From Flavobacterium panici (GTDB lineage: Bacteria > Bacteroidota > Bacteroidia > Flavobacteriales > Flavobacteriaceae): DNA of 64,000 nucleotides. The notes under the pieces are model-generated. The model was given only the letters and a program-made list of their open reading frames with translations. It ran no database searches and had not been told where the DNA came from. The DNA lies in NCBI RefSeq assembly GCF_903819335.1, contig NZ_CAIJDE010000017.1, forward strand, positions 62,001 to 126,000. The letters are read 5' to 3'. This document shows positions 33,070 through 43,461 of the stretch, piece by piece. Positions within the stretch are counted from its first letter, which is position 1. Each line of letters begins with the position of its first letter. A program made the translations under genes and the position numbers.

Positions 33070-34575
33070 TTACTGTAATCCTTCTTTTAAAGCGGTTAAG
33101 GCCTGAGTATCGAAAACGGAATTATCGCTTCTTTTAAAAATTCCAAAACCATTATTTCCTATGCTTCCTTCGTCCCAATAAAAAGGTAATAATCCATTTG
33201 CTTTTGCTGTTTTTATCACCGTTTTTAAATAATACGCTCTCGAAGCTAAATGTAAAGTTAAGGCATCTCCGGTTAAAGTCGTTCTGCGAATTGCTCCAAA
33301 TTCTCCTAACAAAACTGGAATTCCTTTATCGACAAACTGAGTTTTCATTAATTTGAAATTTTTCTCTAAATCTGCTTCTTCTCCATAAGTTGCATTTCGT
33401 TCTGTATCTGTTGTGGAATGATAATTTGCTCCCCAATAATAGAACATTTTTCCCCAGGTTTCATCTTTAGTTAATCCGCCAAAATTCCACGGAGCATAAT
33501 AATGAACCTCAACCATCATTCTGTTTGCTGCAGAATCTGTTGGCAAAGTAGTCATTAATTTGTTTGTTTTTTCAATATCTGTCGTTGGTCCCTGAACGAC
33601 TAAAGTACGATAGGCATTTTTTCCTCCGGTTGAACGAACTGCATTAATGAAAGTTTGATGATACGAAGTTAAAACTGCCATTTGTGAGGCATCTTCAACC
33701 GCTGGTTCATTGGCACTTGCAAAAAGTAAATGTTCATCAAATCCTCGTAAATGTGTTGCAATTTGTTCCCAAAAAGCTTTTTGTTTTGCATTGTTTTCGA
33801 CTTTTTTAGCTTCGGTGATATTATTTTCCAGCCAGCCGCCGTCCCAGTGAATATTCACTACAACGTACATATCATTGTCAACACAATACTGAACTACTTC
33901 TTTTACTCTGTCGAGCCATTCTGTTTTGATTTTTGCTGTTGAAGCATTTTCCAAATATTGATTCCACGAACATGGAATTCTTATCGCATTAAATCCGTTT
34001 GCTTTTACAGCATCGATCAATGCTTTCGTTACTTTTGGATTTCCCCAAGCTGTTTCTCCCCCAGTTGCTTCTAAAGTATTCCCAATATTCCAGCCTAATT
34101 TTATTTTCGCTGCTAATTGAACAGCTGTACTTGACATTCCGGATTGGTCTGCCGTAATTGGGTTTGTATTGTAACTTGGATATAAACTAGTAACAACCGC
34201 TGCGCCTGCCTGAGTAACTGCAATTTGTACAGATGAAGTTTCACCTGAATTAATTGTAATTGTTGCCGTTCTTGCTTCGGTACTTGTATTTTCTGAAGCT
34301 GTTATTTTAACGGTAATAGTTCCCGAAGTTCCTCCCGCCTGACTTAACTGAAGCCAGCTTGAATTTGGGTTACTAATCGTCCATGCCGTAACATTTGTAT
34401 TTATTTTTATGCTGGCTTCACTTCCTTTGCTTACAAAATCAATTTTACTAGTGTCGACTGTAAGTGTTTTTGCAGCTGCTTTTTCTTCTTCTTTATCAGA
34501 GCTACAAGCCCAAATACTTAAAAATGAAAAGCATAAAAGCGTACTTAAGAAATAAGTTTTAATTGTGTTTTTCAT
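33070..34575 (-). CDS. BACON-GH5 endoglucanase lipoprotein, likely endo-xyloglucanase
   Basis: A 501-residue lipoprotein (lipobox FLSIWAC, Cys near residue 24). A BACON domain (about 38-125) precedes a GH5 barrel of the GH5_4 type: KLGWNIGNTLEATGG, GFNAIRIPCSW, VVVNIHWDGG, the acid/base Glu in FASANEPAVE and the nucleophile Glu in PVLLGEFGAIRR. BACON-GH5 lipoproteins are the surface endo-xyloglucanases of Bacteroidota xyloglucan loci, where the BACON domain spaces the enzyme from the membrane. It follows the GH3 gene by 1 bp, so they are co-transcribed. Confidence 0.93.
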   Translation of the reverse strand: MKNTIKTYFLSTLLCFSFLSIWACSSDKEEEKAAAKTLTVDTSKIDFVSKGSEASIKINTNVTAWTISNPNSSWLQLSQAGGTSGTITVKITASENTSTEARTATITINSGETSSVQIAVTQAGAAVVTSLYPSYNTNPITADQSGMSSTAVQLAAKIKLGWNIGNTLEATGGETAWGNPKVTKALIDAVKANGFNAIRIPCSWNQYLENASTAKIKTEWLDRVKEVVQYCVDNDMYVVVNIHWDGGWLENNITEAKKVENNAKQKAFWEQIATHLRGFDEHLLFASANEPAVEDASQMAVLTSYHQTFINAVRSTGGKNAYRTLVVQGPTTDIEKTNKLMTTLPTDSAANRMMVEVHYYAPWNFGGLTKDETWGKMFYYWGANYHSTTDTERNATYGEEADLEKNFKLMKTQFVDKGIPVLLGEFGAIRRTTLTGDALTLHLASRAYYLKTVIKTAKANGLLPFYWDEGSIGNNGFGIFKRSDNSVFDTQALTALKEGLQ

Positions 34576-34576
34576 C

Positions 34577-36811
34577 TTATTTGATTGTTACAGGAATTTC
34601 TTTTTTAATATCTCTTGAAGAATTCCCCACTTTTAAAGTGTATTTTCCTGGCTCAACTGTCCATTTTTTGGCAGTAACATCATAATAAGCTAATTCTTTT
34701 ACCGGAACTTTAATTGTAACTGTTTGCGAAGATCCTGCTTTTACTAAAACTTTTGAGAATCCTTTTAGTTCTTGTGCTGCGCGGGTAATTTTAGAACCTG
34801 ATTTTGAAGCGTATAATTGAACTACTTCTTTTCCATCCTCTTTTCCTGTGTTTTTTACTTCAACAGAAACTGAGATTGTTTCATTTTGCGCATAATCAGT
34901 TTTATCTGCTTTCGCATTTTCAAAACCAAAAGTAGTATATGATAATCCGTAACCAAAAGGATATAAAGGCGCAATATTTTTTGTATCAAACCAACGGTAT
35001 CCAATTAAAATTCCCTCAGCATAATTTACTGTTTTTCCTCCAGGGAAACTGTTTGTGGCATGCGCCGGAGAATCCATAATTGCTTTAGGCATTGTCCAAG
35101 GTAATTTTCCTGACGGATTTACTTTTCCTAATAAAACATCGGCTAATGCATTTCCTCCTTCAGAACCGTTAAACCAAGACCAAACTACAGCTTGCGATTT
35201 TTTGCTGATATTTTCAATTTCAAAAGGCGCTCCGGCAACAAAAACTACAATTGTTTTTGGATTTACTGCCAATACTTTCTGAATTAATTCTTCTTGTCCA
35301 AAAGGCAAATGCAAATCTCTACGGTCTGAAGCTTCAGTTTCGTAATCACGGTTTGAGCCTGCAAAAATGATCGCAACATCAGAATTTTTAGCAGCTTCAA
35401 CTGCTTCCTGAACTTTTGCCGGATCTAATTGATCAATTGTTACCGGACCGTTTGATGTTATGTTTCCTAGATTTCCTTTATTTTTTTCGTCGTAACGCTC
35501 TAAATAACCTTCGGCATAATTGATTTTTATTGAAGATGGAAGCCTATTTTTTAAACCTTCAAGAGGCGTAATTTCTCTTTTTGTTTTTACTCCCGCACCA
35601 AATCCGCCAAGAGCATTTTTCTTTGTGGCATTGTTTCCAATTACAGCGATAGATTTAACTCCGTCTAATTTTAATGGCAATGCGTTGTTTTCATTTTTCA
35701 ATAAAACAACTGCTTCTGCAGCAATTTTATAAGCATCTTGGTAATGTGCTTCGGTTGCGATACTTCCTTTTGTACGTTCGCCGCCGCCCATTGCTTTAAC
35801 TTGGAATAAAACTCTTAAAATACGTTTTACATGAAGATCAATTTCTTTTTCTGAAACTTCACCAGATTTTACCGCAGCAATTAATTTATCGGCTAAGAAA
35901 AATTCGTTGAAAGGTTTTGGTGTCCCCATTTCAATATCTAAACCGTTTTTTAATGATTTTGCTGTAGAATGCACCGCAGCCCAGTCTGAAACTACTATAC
36001 CTTTAAATCCCCATTCGTCACGAAGGATTTTATTTAGCATATAATCGTTCTCACATAAATATTCTCCTCTAAATTTATTGTAAGCGCCCATTATGCTGTA
36101 TGCTTTTGCTTCTTTTACCGAAGCTTCAAAAGCAGGAAGATAAATTTCACGAAGTGTACGCTCGTCAATTTGTACATCGACATAATCACGATTGGTTTCC
36201 TGATTGTTTGCTGCAAAATGTTTTACGCACGCCATTACATCTTTTTCCTGTAAACCTACAATTAAAGGCACGGCGATTTTTTTATTCAAAAACGGATCTT
36301 CACTCATGTATTCATAAGTTCTTCCTCCAAGCGGCGTTCTTACCATGTTGATGGCCGGCGAAAGCAGCATGTCTTTATCTCTTGCACGTAATTCTTCTCC
36401 TAAACTAGTTCCGAAAGTATGCGCCATTTCTGCATTCCAAGTTGCTGCTAAAGCGCCGCCTGCCGGATAATAAGTTGCAAAATCGTTTGTCCATCCCGCC
36501 GGAGCCCAATTGTCACGTGAAATTTCTTCACGAACTCCAAGCGGTCCGTCGGCCATTTTTAATTCCGGAATTCCTAAACGTTTTACACCTGCATTGGCAA
36601 ACATACTGTTACCATGAAGCATTCCAATTTTTTCCTCAAGTGTCATTTGAGAAATTAATTTATCTATTTCGGCATCATGATCCGTACCTATTTCTTTTCC
36701 TATATATTCTTTTTGAGCTGATTCAGCATCTGAATTTTGTACTTCATTTTTGCACGAAACAAACAGCATCACTGCCAGTGCCGCCGAGAAGTATATAAAT
36801 TTGTTTTTCAT
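34577..36811 (-). CDS. GH3 beta-glucosidase lipoprotein
   Basis: A 744-residue GH3 enzyme. The lipoprotein signal ends VMLFVSCKNE (Cys at about 20). Domain order: TIM-like barrel (about 50-380), alpha/beta sandwich (to about 600), fibronectin-III-like C-terminus. The nucleophile Asp is in GIVVSDWAAVHST, and CVKHFAANNQETNRDYVD is the conserved Lys-His-Phe substrate motif. In this locus it would remove backbone or terminal glucose from xyloglucan oligosaccharides after xylose removal. It sits between GH39 and GH5. Confidence 0.94.
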   Translation of the reverse strand: MKNKFIYFSAALAVMLFVSCKNEVQNSDAESAQKEYIGKEIGTDHDAEIDKLISQMTLEEKIGMLHGNSMFANAGVKRLGIPELKMADGPLGVREEISRDNWAPAGWTNDFATYYPAGGALAATWNAEMAHTFGTSLGEELRARDKDMLLSPAINMVRTPLGGRTYEYMSEDPFLNKKIAVPLIVGLQEKDVMACVKHFAANNQETNRDYVDVQIDERTLREIYLPAFEASVKEAKAYSIMGAYNKFRGEYLCENDYMLNKILRDEWGFKGIVVSDWAAVHSTAKSLKNGLDIEMGTPKPFNEFFLADKLIAAVKSGEVSEKEIDLHVKRILRVLFQVKAMGGGERTKGSIATEAHYQDAYKIAAEAVVLLKNENNALPLKLDGVKSIAVIGNNATKKNALGGFGAGVKTKREITPLEGLKNRLPSSIKINYAEGYLERYDEKNKGNLGNITSNGPVTIDQLDPAKVQEAVEAAKNSDVAIIFAGSNRDYETEASDRRDLHLPFGQEELIQKVLAVNPKTIVVFVAGAPFEIENISKKSQAVVWSWFNGSEGGNALADVLLGKVNPSGKLPWTMPKAIMDSPAHATNSFPGGKTVNYAEGILIGYRWFDTKNIAPLYPFGYGLSYTTFGFENAKADKTDYAQNETISVSVEVKNTGKEDGKEVVQLYASKSGSKITRAAQELKGFSKVLVKAGSSQTVTIKVPVKELAYYDVTAKKWTVEPGKYTLKVGNSSRDIKKEIPVTIK

Positions 36812-36849
36812 TGATTGTGGTTTTTTAGTTTTTAGATTTTATAGTTAGT

Positions 36850-38421
36850 TTACTGTTTCACAAATCTAAACATATAAACGTCATTTTCGTTAATTGCAAT
36901 TTCTCTATTGAATGCTCCTTTTGAATCTATTTTTATTTTTTCTGTAGAAAGCAGACAATCGTTATTTTTTTCTTTGAGCAATTTTACCTGTTCTTTACTC
37001 AATTGTTTTGGGCTTTTCATGGCCAGATAATCGGCATAAACATCGTGTGTCTTATAACCAACTTTATAGATTTCCAGATTATATTTTCCTTTTACCAGAT
37101 TGTCTAATTCGATTTTTACAACTCCTTTTGATTTCGAAGGTAAATCCTGAAGATAATAAGTTTGGTTTAAAACTTTATCGCCCGGATGTGTGTTCGTAAA
37201 ATCCCAAAACAAAAGCTGTACATCACCTTTTTCATTTTTAGTTATCCATGAATTTTTATCTGCATTCTGAAGTTCTGTTTCTCCTAATTTATTCATTAAA
37301 TAATACGAGAAATAGGCTGGTTTTTTAATTCCCTGCGTATTCAATAATCCGAAACCACCGTGAAAAGGTGTAAATCTTGGTCCGGCTTCTTCAAAAATAT
37401 CAGTAAAAACCCAATAAGACATTGAATTTGCGGCATTACCAACTTGTTTTATTTTTTGCAGAATATACGCTGCAGAATGATAACTGTCGTGAATTGGATC
37501 TGCCGGAGTGTAAGAAGCACTCCATTCGGTATAATGCAATTCCAGATTTGGTTTTGCCGAAGCTGCGATTTGTTTTCTTGAATTTAAAATATCTCCACTT
37601 ACGCTGAATTCATCCTGACTCAAAATAGTCCCCGAAGTCCCGAATTCATCCAGGTATCCGTGTTTTACGCCGTAAGTATGTGTTGAAATAAAATCTATTG
37701 GAACGTTGTTCTTCGCACAAAAATCAATTGTTTCAGGAACCCACGCCGCTCCTGCTGTCGCTGGCCCGCCGACTTTGTACTCTTTATTTACATTTTTTAC
37801 TGCACGTGCCGCATATTCATATAATTTGAAATAATCGGCTTGTGTTCCTGTCCAGAAACCTGGTGATAAATTAGGTTCGTTCCAAACTTCAAAATACCAT
37901 GTTTTTACTTCTTCTGCTCCGTATCGTTCTGTAAAATGCTGGGTTAAATTTTGAATTAAATCTTCCCATTTTTTATAATCTTTTGGTGGCGTTACATTTC
38001 CTTTCCACCAAAAAATAGTTTCTTTTCCGCTTGCCAATGCATTCGGCATAAAACCTAATTCTACAAAAGGTTTCATTTTTAAGCTTACTATATAATCGAA
38101 CAAAACATCGACGTATTGATAATTGTATTCAGGATTTCCTTTTTCGTCTTCTCGATAAACGGCCATGTCATCGGTCAATAAACCGTGCATTCGGATGTAC
38201 TTAAAATCACATTCTTTTTTAACCAATGCTAATTGTTCCTGCCAGTCGGCACGTAAACCTTCGTTTGCTCTTCCGGCCCCGATGCATTCTTTAAACATGG
38301 TGTTTAATTTTCCTGCTTCTTTATTGTAATCGATTTTTATGATTCGGTTTTCAGCATTGTTATTTTGTCCAATAATTTGGATTGAATGAATTAAAACCAG
38401 TAGTATAAAAATTCTTTTCAT
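36850..38421 (-). CDS. GH39 glycosidase, beta-xylosidase-like
   Basis: A 523-residue exported protein (signal peptide to about residue 19). The GH39 barrel carries the acid/base Glu in YFEVWNEPNLSPGFW and the nucleophile Glu in LELHYTEWSASYTP; GPATAGAAW and FISTHTYG lie between them. GH39 enzymes are retaining beta-xylosidases or alpha-L-iduronidases, and the WNEPNL neighbourhood favours beta-xylosidase. It is not a standard member of xyloglucan loci, so it may handle a minor side chain or a xylan contaminant. Confidence 0.88.
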   Translation of the reverse strand: MKRIFILLVLIHSIQIIGQNNNAENRIIKIDYNKEAGKLNTMFKECIGAGRANEGLRADWQEQLALVKKECDFKYIRMHGLLTDDMAVYREDEKGNPEYNYQYVDVLFDYIVSLKMKPFVELGFMPNALASGKETIFWWKGNVTPPKDYKKWEDLIQNLTQHFTERYGAEEVKTWYFEVWNEPNLSPGFWTGTQADYFKLYEYAARAVKNVNKEYKVGGPATAGAAWVPETIDFCAKNNVPIDFISTHTYGVKHGYLDEFGTSGTILSQDEFSVSGDILNSRKQIAASAKPNLELHYTEWSASYTPADPIHDSYHSAAYILQKIKQVGNAANSMSYWVFTDIFEEAGPRFTPFHGGFGLLNTQGIKKPAYFSYYLMNKLGETELQNADKNSWITKNEKGDVQLLFWDFTNTHPGDKVLNQTYYLQDLPSKSKGVVKIELDNLVKGKYNLEIYKVGYKTHDVYADYLAMKSPKQLSKEQVKLLKEKNNDCLLSTEKIKIDSKGAFNREIAINENDVYMFRFVKQ

Positions 38422-38447
38422 ATCTGTTCGGAATTACGTTGTGTTAG

Positions 38448-38545
38448 ACGCACTGCTGTGCGTCTCTACGAATTGCGTTTCTACAAATTGTTTGTAATCG
38501 TTTTGTTGAGTAAACCCGACAGGTTTTAAAAAACTTGTCGGGTTT
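38448..38545. repeat. Two hairpins between GH39 and GH97 genes
   Basis: GACGCACTGCTGTGCGTC (38448-38465) belongs to the same family as the 55676-56226 block. AAACCCGACAGGTTTT with AACTTGTCGGGTTT (38512-38545) repeats the element at 28261. Confidence 0.8.
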
Positions 38546-38559
38546 GAATATCTGTGTAA

Positions 38560-40566
38560 TTACAATTTTTTAAATCTAATTGCTGTTCCTCCCGCTCCGC
38601 CTAATTTTAATTTTAGCGAATCGGAAGCTTTTACGGTTGTCTTCGAAATGGCTACTGCTTCGGGATTGTGTTTTTGGTCTGTTCCTTCGGCATCAGCATA
38701 AATCTGTGCTTCATAAGTTGCGTTTTTATCTAAAAAAGAAAGTGAAATTTCAAGTTCTCTTGGGTTTTCATTTGTTATACTTCCTAAAAACCAGTCGGCA
38801 CTGTTTCTGTCTTTACGAGCCGTTGTGATGTATTGACCAATTTCTCCGTTTAGCACTTTTGTGTCTTCCCAATCTGTTGGAACATCTTTTAGGAATTGTA
38901 AAGCTGGTTTCCCTTCATAATTTTCAGGAAGATCAGCCAACATTTGAATTGGAGAATATGTCGTTACATAAATTGCCAATTGCTGCCCAACAGTTCCCTG
39001 AATTCTTTTTCCCGGATAACCTTGTTTTACCTCAACATCAAAAATTCCCGGAGTAAAATCCATCGGTCCTGAAAGTAATCTTGTAAACGGAATTATACTT
39101 AAATGATTCGGCGGATTTCCTTCGCTCCAAGCGTTGTATTCTTGTCCACGCGCTGCTTCTCTCGAAACCATGTTTGGAAAAGTTCTGCGCTCTCCAGTAT
39201 CTTTTATGGATTCGTGATATAAAACAGCTAAATCATATTGTGCTGCTTTTTCTAAAATGTATCTGAAATAATTTACTCCAAACTGCCCGAAGTGCATTTG
39301 TTTCATATTCAATTTAGAGCCAACATGACCAATTTTCACGGTATGAATTCCGAGTTTTTTGTATAAAGCAAAACCTTCGTCAACTTGTTTTAAATAATTA
39401 ATCAGGTTTGAACCTGTTTCGTGATAACCAATTAATTCGATATCCTTTTTCTTTCCGTACTCAACCACTTTTTCTAAATCGAAATTGTCGGCGTTTTGAG
39501 TAAAACTGAACATGTGCATACGGTTTTCATACCAGCCCGGCGTCCAGCCTTTGTTCCAGCCTTCGATCAACAAATGATGAAAACCTTCTTTTGCTGTAAA
39601 ATCAATATATTCTTCGGCGTGTTTTGTGGTTGCGCCTTGTTTGTCGCTTTCCCAAAAAGTATATTTTCCAATGTGCATTCCCCACCAAATTCCTAAGTAT
39701 TTATAGGGTTTGAAATAGCTGTTTGTGTTTTTTAATTTGTTTGGTTCGTTCAGATTTAAAATCAAATAAGACATAATTAAATCTGCTGGTTTTTCACCAA
39801 TTTGAATGGTTCTCCAAGAAGAAGTGAATGTATCTTTTACACGAACTTTTACGCCGTCTGCCCAAGGAACCAAATCTGTTTTTAATTGTGTGCCAACATT
39901 ATTTACCAAAGTTGTACTGGCGTAATCAATTAGGTTTGCTTCATGAAAACTTAAGGCTAATCCGCTTTTACTTTCTATAGTTAATGGAGTCAAAACGGTG
40001 TCCAGTTTACTAACCGGAGCCGCTTCAAATAAATATTCGTCACGATTTTCTCTGTTTGCCGGAATCCACCATGCTTTTCCATCTTCTTTTAAATTAAAAG
40101 TCGTTTTTTCATCCATAATGAAAATACTGTCTTTTACATTTTGTTTTGGATATACATATCTAAAAGCAACTCCGTCATCAAAAGCTCTAAACTGAATTTG
40201 CAGTTTACGTTTGTTTCCGGTTTTTTGCTGCAACTCTACAGATAACTGATTGTAATGATTTCTGATATTTTTCTTTTCTCCCCAAACTTGTTCCCAAGTT
40301 TCGTCAAAAGTGGATTTTTTGACATTTTTGATTTCGAAGTTGGTACTGAAATCTTCATTTCCTTTCAATAAAAATCCTAAATCTGATGGTGTAATAATCT
40401 CGGTTTTTCCGTGTGAAACGGCGTATTTCGGAGCATTTTTTACGAGTTCAAATTTGATTTTATTTTGTCCGTTTGGCGAAGCGAGTTCGTACGCATTTTT
40501 ATTTTTCTGACTGTATCCAATCGAAACTGAAAGTAATAAAGCGGGAAGAATCAGGTGTTTTTTCAT
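38560..40566 (-). CDS. GH97 glycosidase, inverting (SusB) type
   Basis: A 668-residue exported GH97 protein with the N-terminal beta-sandwich (to about 280), catalytic barrel, and C-terminal beta domain. GH97 splits into retaining members with an Asp nucleophile after a VKxD strand and inverting SusB-type members. Here the strand reads HTVKIGHVGSK, with no Asp, and the Glu residues in YHETGSN, LYHESIKD and REAARGQEYNAW are present, so it should be inverting. Substrate is probably an alpha-glucoside or alpha-galactoside. Its role in a xyloglucan locus is unclear. Confidence 0.9.
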   Translation of the reverse strand: MKKHLILPALLLSVSIGYSQKNKNAYELASPNGQNKIKFELVKNAPKYAVSHGKTEIITPSDLGFLLKGNEDFSTNFEIKNVKKSTFDETWEQVWGEKKNIRNHYNQLSVELQQKTGNKRKLQIQFRAFDDGVAFRYVYPKQNVKDSIFIMDEKTTFNLKEDGKAWWIPANRENRDEYLFEAAPVSKLDTVLTPLTIESKSGLALSFHEANLIDYASTTLVNNVGTQLKTDLVPWADGVKVRVKDTFTSSWRTIQIGEKPADLIMSYLILNLNEPNKLKNTNSYFKPYKYLGIWWGMHIGKYTFWESDKQGATTKHAEEYIDFTAKEGFHHLLIEGWNKGWTPGWYENRMHMFSFTQNADNFDLEKVVEYGKKKDIELIGYHETGSNLINYLKQVDEGFALYKKLGIHTVKIGHVGSKLNMKQMHFGQFGVNYFRYILEKAAQYDLAVLYHESIKDTGERRTFPNMVSREAARGQEYNAWSEGNPPNHLSIIPFTRLLSGPMDFTPGIFDVEVKQGYPGKRIQGTVGQQLAIYVTTYSPIQMLADLPENYEGKPALQFLKDVPTDWEDTKVLNGEIGQYITTARKDRNSADWFLGSITNENPRELEISLSFLDKNATYEAQIYADAEGTDQKHNPEAVAISKTTVKASDSLKLKLGGAGGTAIRFKKL

Positions 40567-40676
40567 GATATTTTTCTTAATTCATTTTTAATAAATCGGG
40601 CGTTGGCAAGGCTTTCGCCCGATTTAGAAACTCAACAAAAACTTATTTTTATCCGTAGTTGGGATTATTTTTTTAG

Positions 40677-40857
40677 GCCACAGATTTCACAGATTAAAAT
40701 GATTTTTTTTAATACTTTGTGTTTATTTTTTCACGCAGATTCTGCAGATTTAAACAGATTTTTTAATTTTTAATTTTTCTAATCTGTGACTTTTTTTTGC
40801 CACGAATTACACAAATTATCACAAATTTAATTCGTGGAAATTCGTGCAATTCGTGGC
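40677..40857. repeat. Two stacked intergenic inverted repeats
   Basis: First, CCACAGATTTCACAGATT pairs with AATCTGTGAC (40677-40790). Then GCCACGAATTACAC pairs with GTGCAATTCGTGGC (40799-40857), the family of 9791-9884. No gene is seen in the 40567-40865 gap. Confidence 0.75.
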
Positions 40858-40865
40858 AAACTTTT

Positions 40866-43265
40866 TTATTTTATCCACTCTGTTTTAAAAGTGGTTTTTC
40901 CGTTTAATGGGTTTGTTGTTACATCGAAATTGTTTCCGTTTTTGGTCACTTTTATTTCCTGAACGGCAGTGTCATTTGGTAAAAATACTTTGGCTGTCGC
41001 CGAAGTTGTTTTATCGCTTGCATAAACTTTCAACGTTAATTTACTCCAATCCATATCTTTTGTCGATTGTGCTAAACCGATGTGAGGCAATGCTGTTCCG
41101 TCTTTTACCAAAACTACAATTGGTACTTCTCCGGCTTTGATTTTATGCCAGCCCGATTGGTATACTTTTTTAGTTTGGTAATCAATCCAGATTCCTTCCG
41201 GAAGATAAACGTCTCTTTCTGTTACTTCTTCAAAAAGCGGTGCAACCAAAATACTTGATCCAAATAAATATTCATTATCCACTAACCAGGCTCCCGGATC
41301 ATTTGGATATTCTACAAATAAAGCACGCATCATTGGCAACCCTTTTTGTGAACTTTCTTTTGCCTGAGCGTAGATATAGGGCATTAATTCATAACGCATA
41401 TTATCTGCTTTTCTAAATCCTTCCAGAAAATCTTTGCTGTATAACCAAGGTTCGCGCGGAGGTTCTCCGTGGCTTCTTACATGTGAAGTAAACATCCCGA
41501 ATGGTGCCCATCTTCTGTATAAATTCTCTGGTGATTTTGTAGCAAATCCTCCCACATCGTGACTCCAGAAACTGAATCCGCTTAGACCTAATGAAAGTCC
41601 GCCGCGTAATTCTGCCGACATTGCTCCGTTTGAAGTTTCCGCGTCTCCTCCCCAATGTAACGGATAACGCTGCGATCCTGCCCAAGTGCTTCTTGCCCAG
41701 ATTAAAGTATATCCTTTTTCTTTTTGAGTAATTTCGGCAACAGCTTTATTATATCGTAACGGATATAAATTGTGTTCGTAAAATCCTGTTCTTCCCGAAT
41801 GGTAAATTCCGTCTGGCGGAGCAGCTTCTCCAAAATCAACTTTGAAAACAGAAACGCCTTCGTCGAATAGTTTCTTCAATTTTGCCTGATACCAAGTAAC
41901 GGTTTCCGGATTTGAGAAATCTAAAACGGCATCTTCATAAGGAAGGTTTCCTTTTCTATCTCTTACGGCTAAGTTTTTGTCCATGATTTCAGGGAACAAA
42001 GTATTCTTTGGTGTGAAATAAGGCAATTGCCATAGACACACATGAAAACCATCTTCTTTTAAATCAGACATCATTTTTGTTGCATTTGGGAAACGTGCTT
42101 TTGCAAACTCGTAATTGTTTCTCCAGTCTACATCAAACCAACCTGTATCAAAATGAATTACATCGGTTGGGATTTTGTATTTACGCAAATCTTTAGCAAC
42201 TTCTCTTCCTTCTTTTTCAGAGAAATAAGTAATTCGGCTCATCCAAAATCCGAATGACCAAAGCGGAGGCATTGCAGCTTTTCCGGTTAAATTGGTGTAT
42301 TGATCTAAAACGTCTTTTGGTTCTCCGATGAAGAAAAACAAATCAGCTTCGTCATCGCCAATGTACATTTCGTTGGCACTTCCAAAATATTTACCAAAGT
42401 CAACGGTTATTGGTGTTGAGTGATGCATGAAAACTCCGTAACCGCGGCTGCTCATATAAAACGGAATTGGTTTATACATCGTTTCATTTTGGATTCCGTT
42501 AGCATCATCTGTCCATAAAACTACTTTTTGACCGCGTTTGTTGAATTGCGTAAACGATTCTCCACAGCCAAATATTTTTTCGTCTGGTTCTAAGCTAAAA
42601 GCCGCGCCCATACTTCTTGAATAATCGCTGTTTCTTCGAACGTAAGAGAATGGAAGTGTTGGTGTATAAGAATTTTTAAAATCGGTATCGTGAAGTGTAC
42701 TGGTCAGCAGTTTTCCATTTTCATCGTAGATTTTTACGTGCCAAGGTTTGGTCAAAATTTCGACTCTTCCGTGTTTACTTGTGTAACTATGTCCTCCTTC
42801 GATTTTAGAATATTTCCATAATTCCGGATGATTTGGCGCAACGCCGTCAACCAACATTAAAGATTCTTTTTGTGGATGAAATTGTGGTCCTGAGGTTGTT
42901 TTTATTCGGATCGTTCTATCTGAAACAAACTGAATTTCGAATGGCAAAACAGGAGATTCTTCATATTCTGTTGTTGGAAATTCGTTAGCCTTTTCAACAT
43001 CAGGTTTCATCATCATGTTGTTGAAAGCCTGACGCGTTTTGTAATTGTATCTCAAATATTTTATAGTTCCTTTTCCGGTTGCCGGATCGAAAGAAGCTAG
43101 TTCATCGGCAAAATAAAACGTGTTCAGGTAATTCTGAAAATCTTTGCTGATGTCTATTGGAGCGTTTAACACATCTGCATTTTGGATTTGTGCCGATGCT
43201 TTTGGCGTAAGCAGCAATCCAAACATACAGATTGAAAACAAAGTGCTTAGTTGTGCGTTTTTCAT
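40866..43265 (-). CDS. GH31 alpha-xylosidase
   Basis: A 799-residue exported GH31 enzyme (signal peptide ending ASAQ). The nucleophile Asp is in VSVFKVDFGEAAPPDG and the acid/base Asp in HWGGDAETSNGA. The KVDFGE form matches the YicI/XylS alpha-xylosidase subgroup, where alpha-glucosidases usually have WIDMNE. RSHGEPPREPW is a further subgroup block. It removes alpha-1,6-xylose from the glucan backbone, the diagnostic activity of a xyloglucan locus, and stands with GH2 and GH97 in the operon. Confidence 0.94.
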   Translation of the reverse strand: MKNAQLSTLFSICMFGLLLTPKASAQIQNADVLNAPIDISKDFQNYLNTFYFADELASFDPATGKGTIKYLRYNYKTRQAFNNMMMKPDVEKANEFPTTEYEESPVLPFEIQFVSDRTIRIKTTSGPQFHPQKESLMLVDGVAPNHPELWKYSKIEGGHSYTSKHGRVEILTKPWHVKIYDENGKLLTSTLHDTDFKNSYTPTLPFSYVRRNSDYSRSMGAAFSLEPDEKIFGCGESFTQFNKRGQKVVLWTDDANGIQNETMYKPIPFYMSSRGYGVFMHHSTPITVDFGKYFGSANEMYIGDDEADLFFFIGEPKDVLDQYTNLTGKAAMPPLWSFGFWMSRITYFSEKEGREVAKDLRKYKIPTDVIHFDTGWFDVDWRNNYEFAKARFPNATKMMSDLKEDGFHVCLWQLPYFTPKNTLFPEIMDKNLAVRDRKGNLPYEDAVLDFSNPETVTWYQAKLKKLFDEGVSVFKVDFGEAAPPDGIYHSGRTGFYEHNLYPLRYNKAVAEITQKEKGYTLIWARSTWAGSQRYPLHWGGDAETSNGAMSAELRGGLSLGLSGFSFWSHDVGGFATKSPENLYRRWAPFGMFTSHVRSHGEPPREPWLYSKDFLEGFRKADNMRYELMPYIYAQAKESSQKGLPMMRALFVEYPNDPGAWLVDNEYLFGSSILVAPLFEEVTERDVYLPEGIWIDYQTKKVYQSGWHKIKAGEVPIVVLVKDGTALPHIGLAQSTKDMDWSKLTLKVYASDKTTSATAKVFLPNDTAVQEIKVTKNGNNFDVTTNPLNGKTTFKTEWIK

Positions 43266-43290
43266 TGGTAATATTCTAGATGTTAGTTCT

Positions 43291-43443
43291 CCTGCAAGGT
43301 TTTCAAAACCTTGTAGGTTTGTATTTTTTCTTCTATTTAAAATTTCATTTTATTCATCCTGCAAGGTTTTTCAAACCTTGTAGGTTTTGTGTTGACTTAT
43401 TTAAAACTTAATTATACCTACAAGGTTTTGGAAACCTTGCAGG
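43291..43443. repeat. Three 'cctgcaaggtt' palindromes
   Basis: Copies at 43291-43318 and 43358-43385 and an inverted one at 43417-43443; same family as 25306-25389. It lies between GH2 and GH31. Confidence 0.85.
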
Positions 43444-43461
43444 AACGTTTACGTTGTATTA

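Noticed and set aside
41413..41685. Same-strand, out-of-frame open frame in the GH31 gene, considered as a frameshift sign
   Set aside because: The GH31 frame is continuous through this region with all catalytic motifs, so no frameshift is needed.
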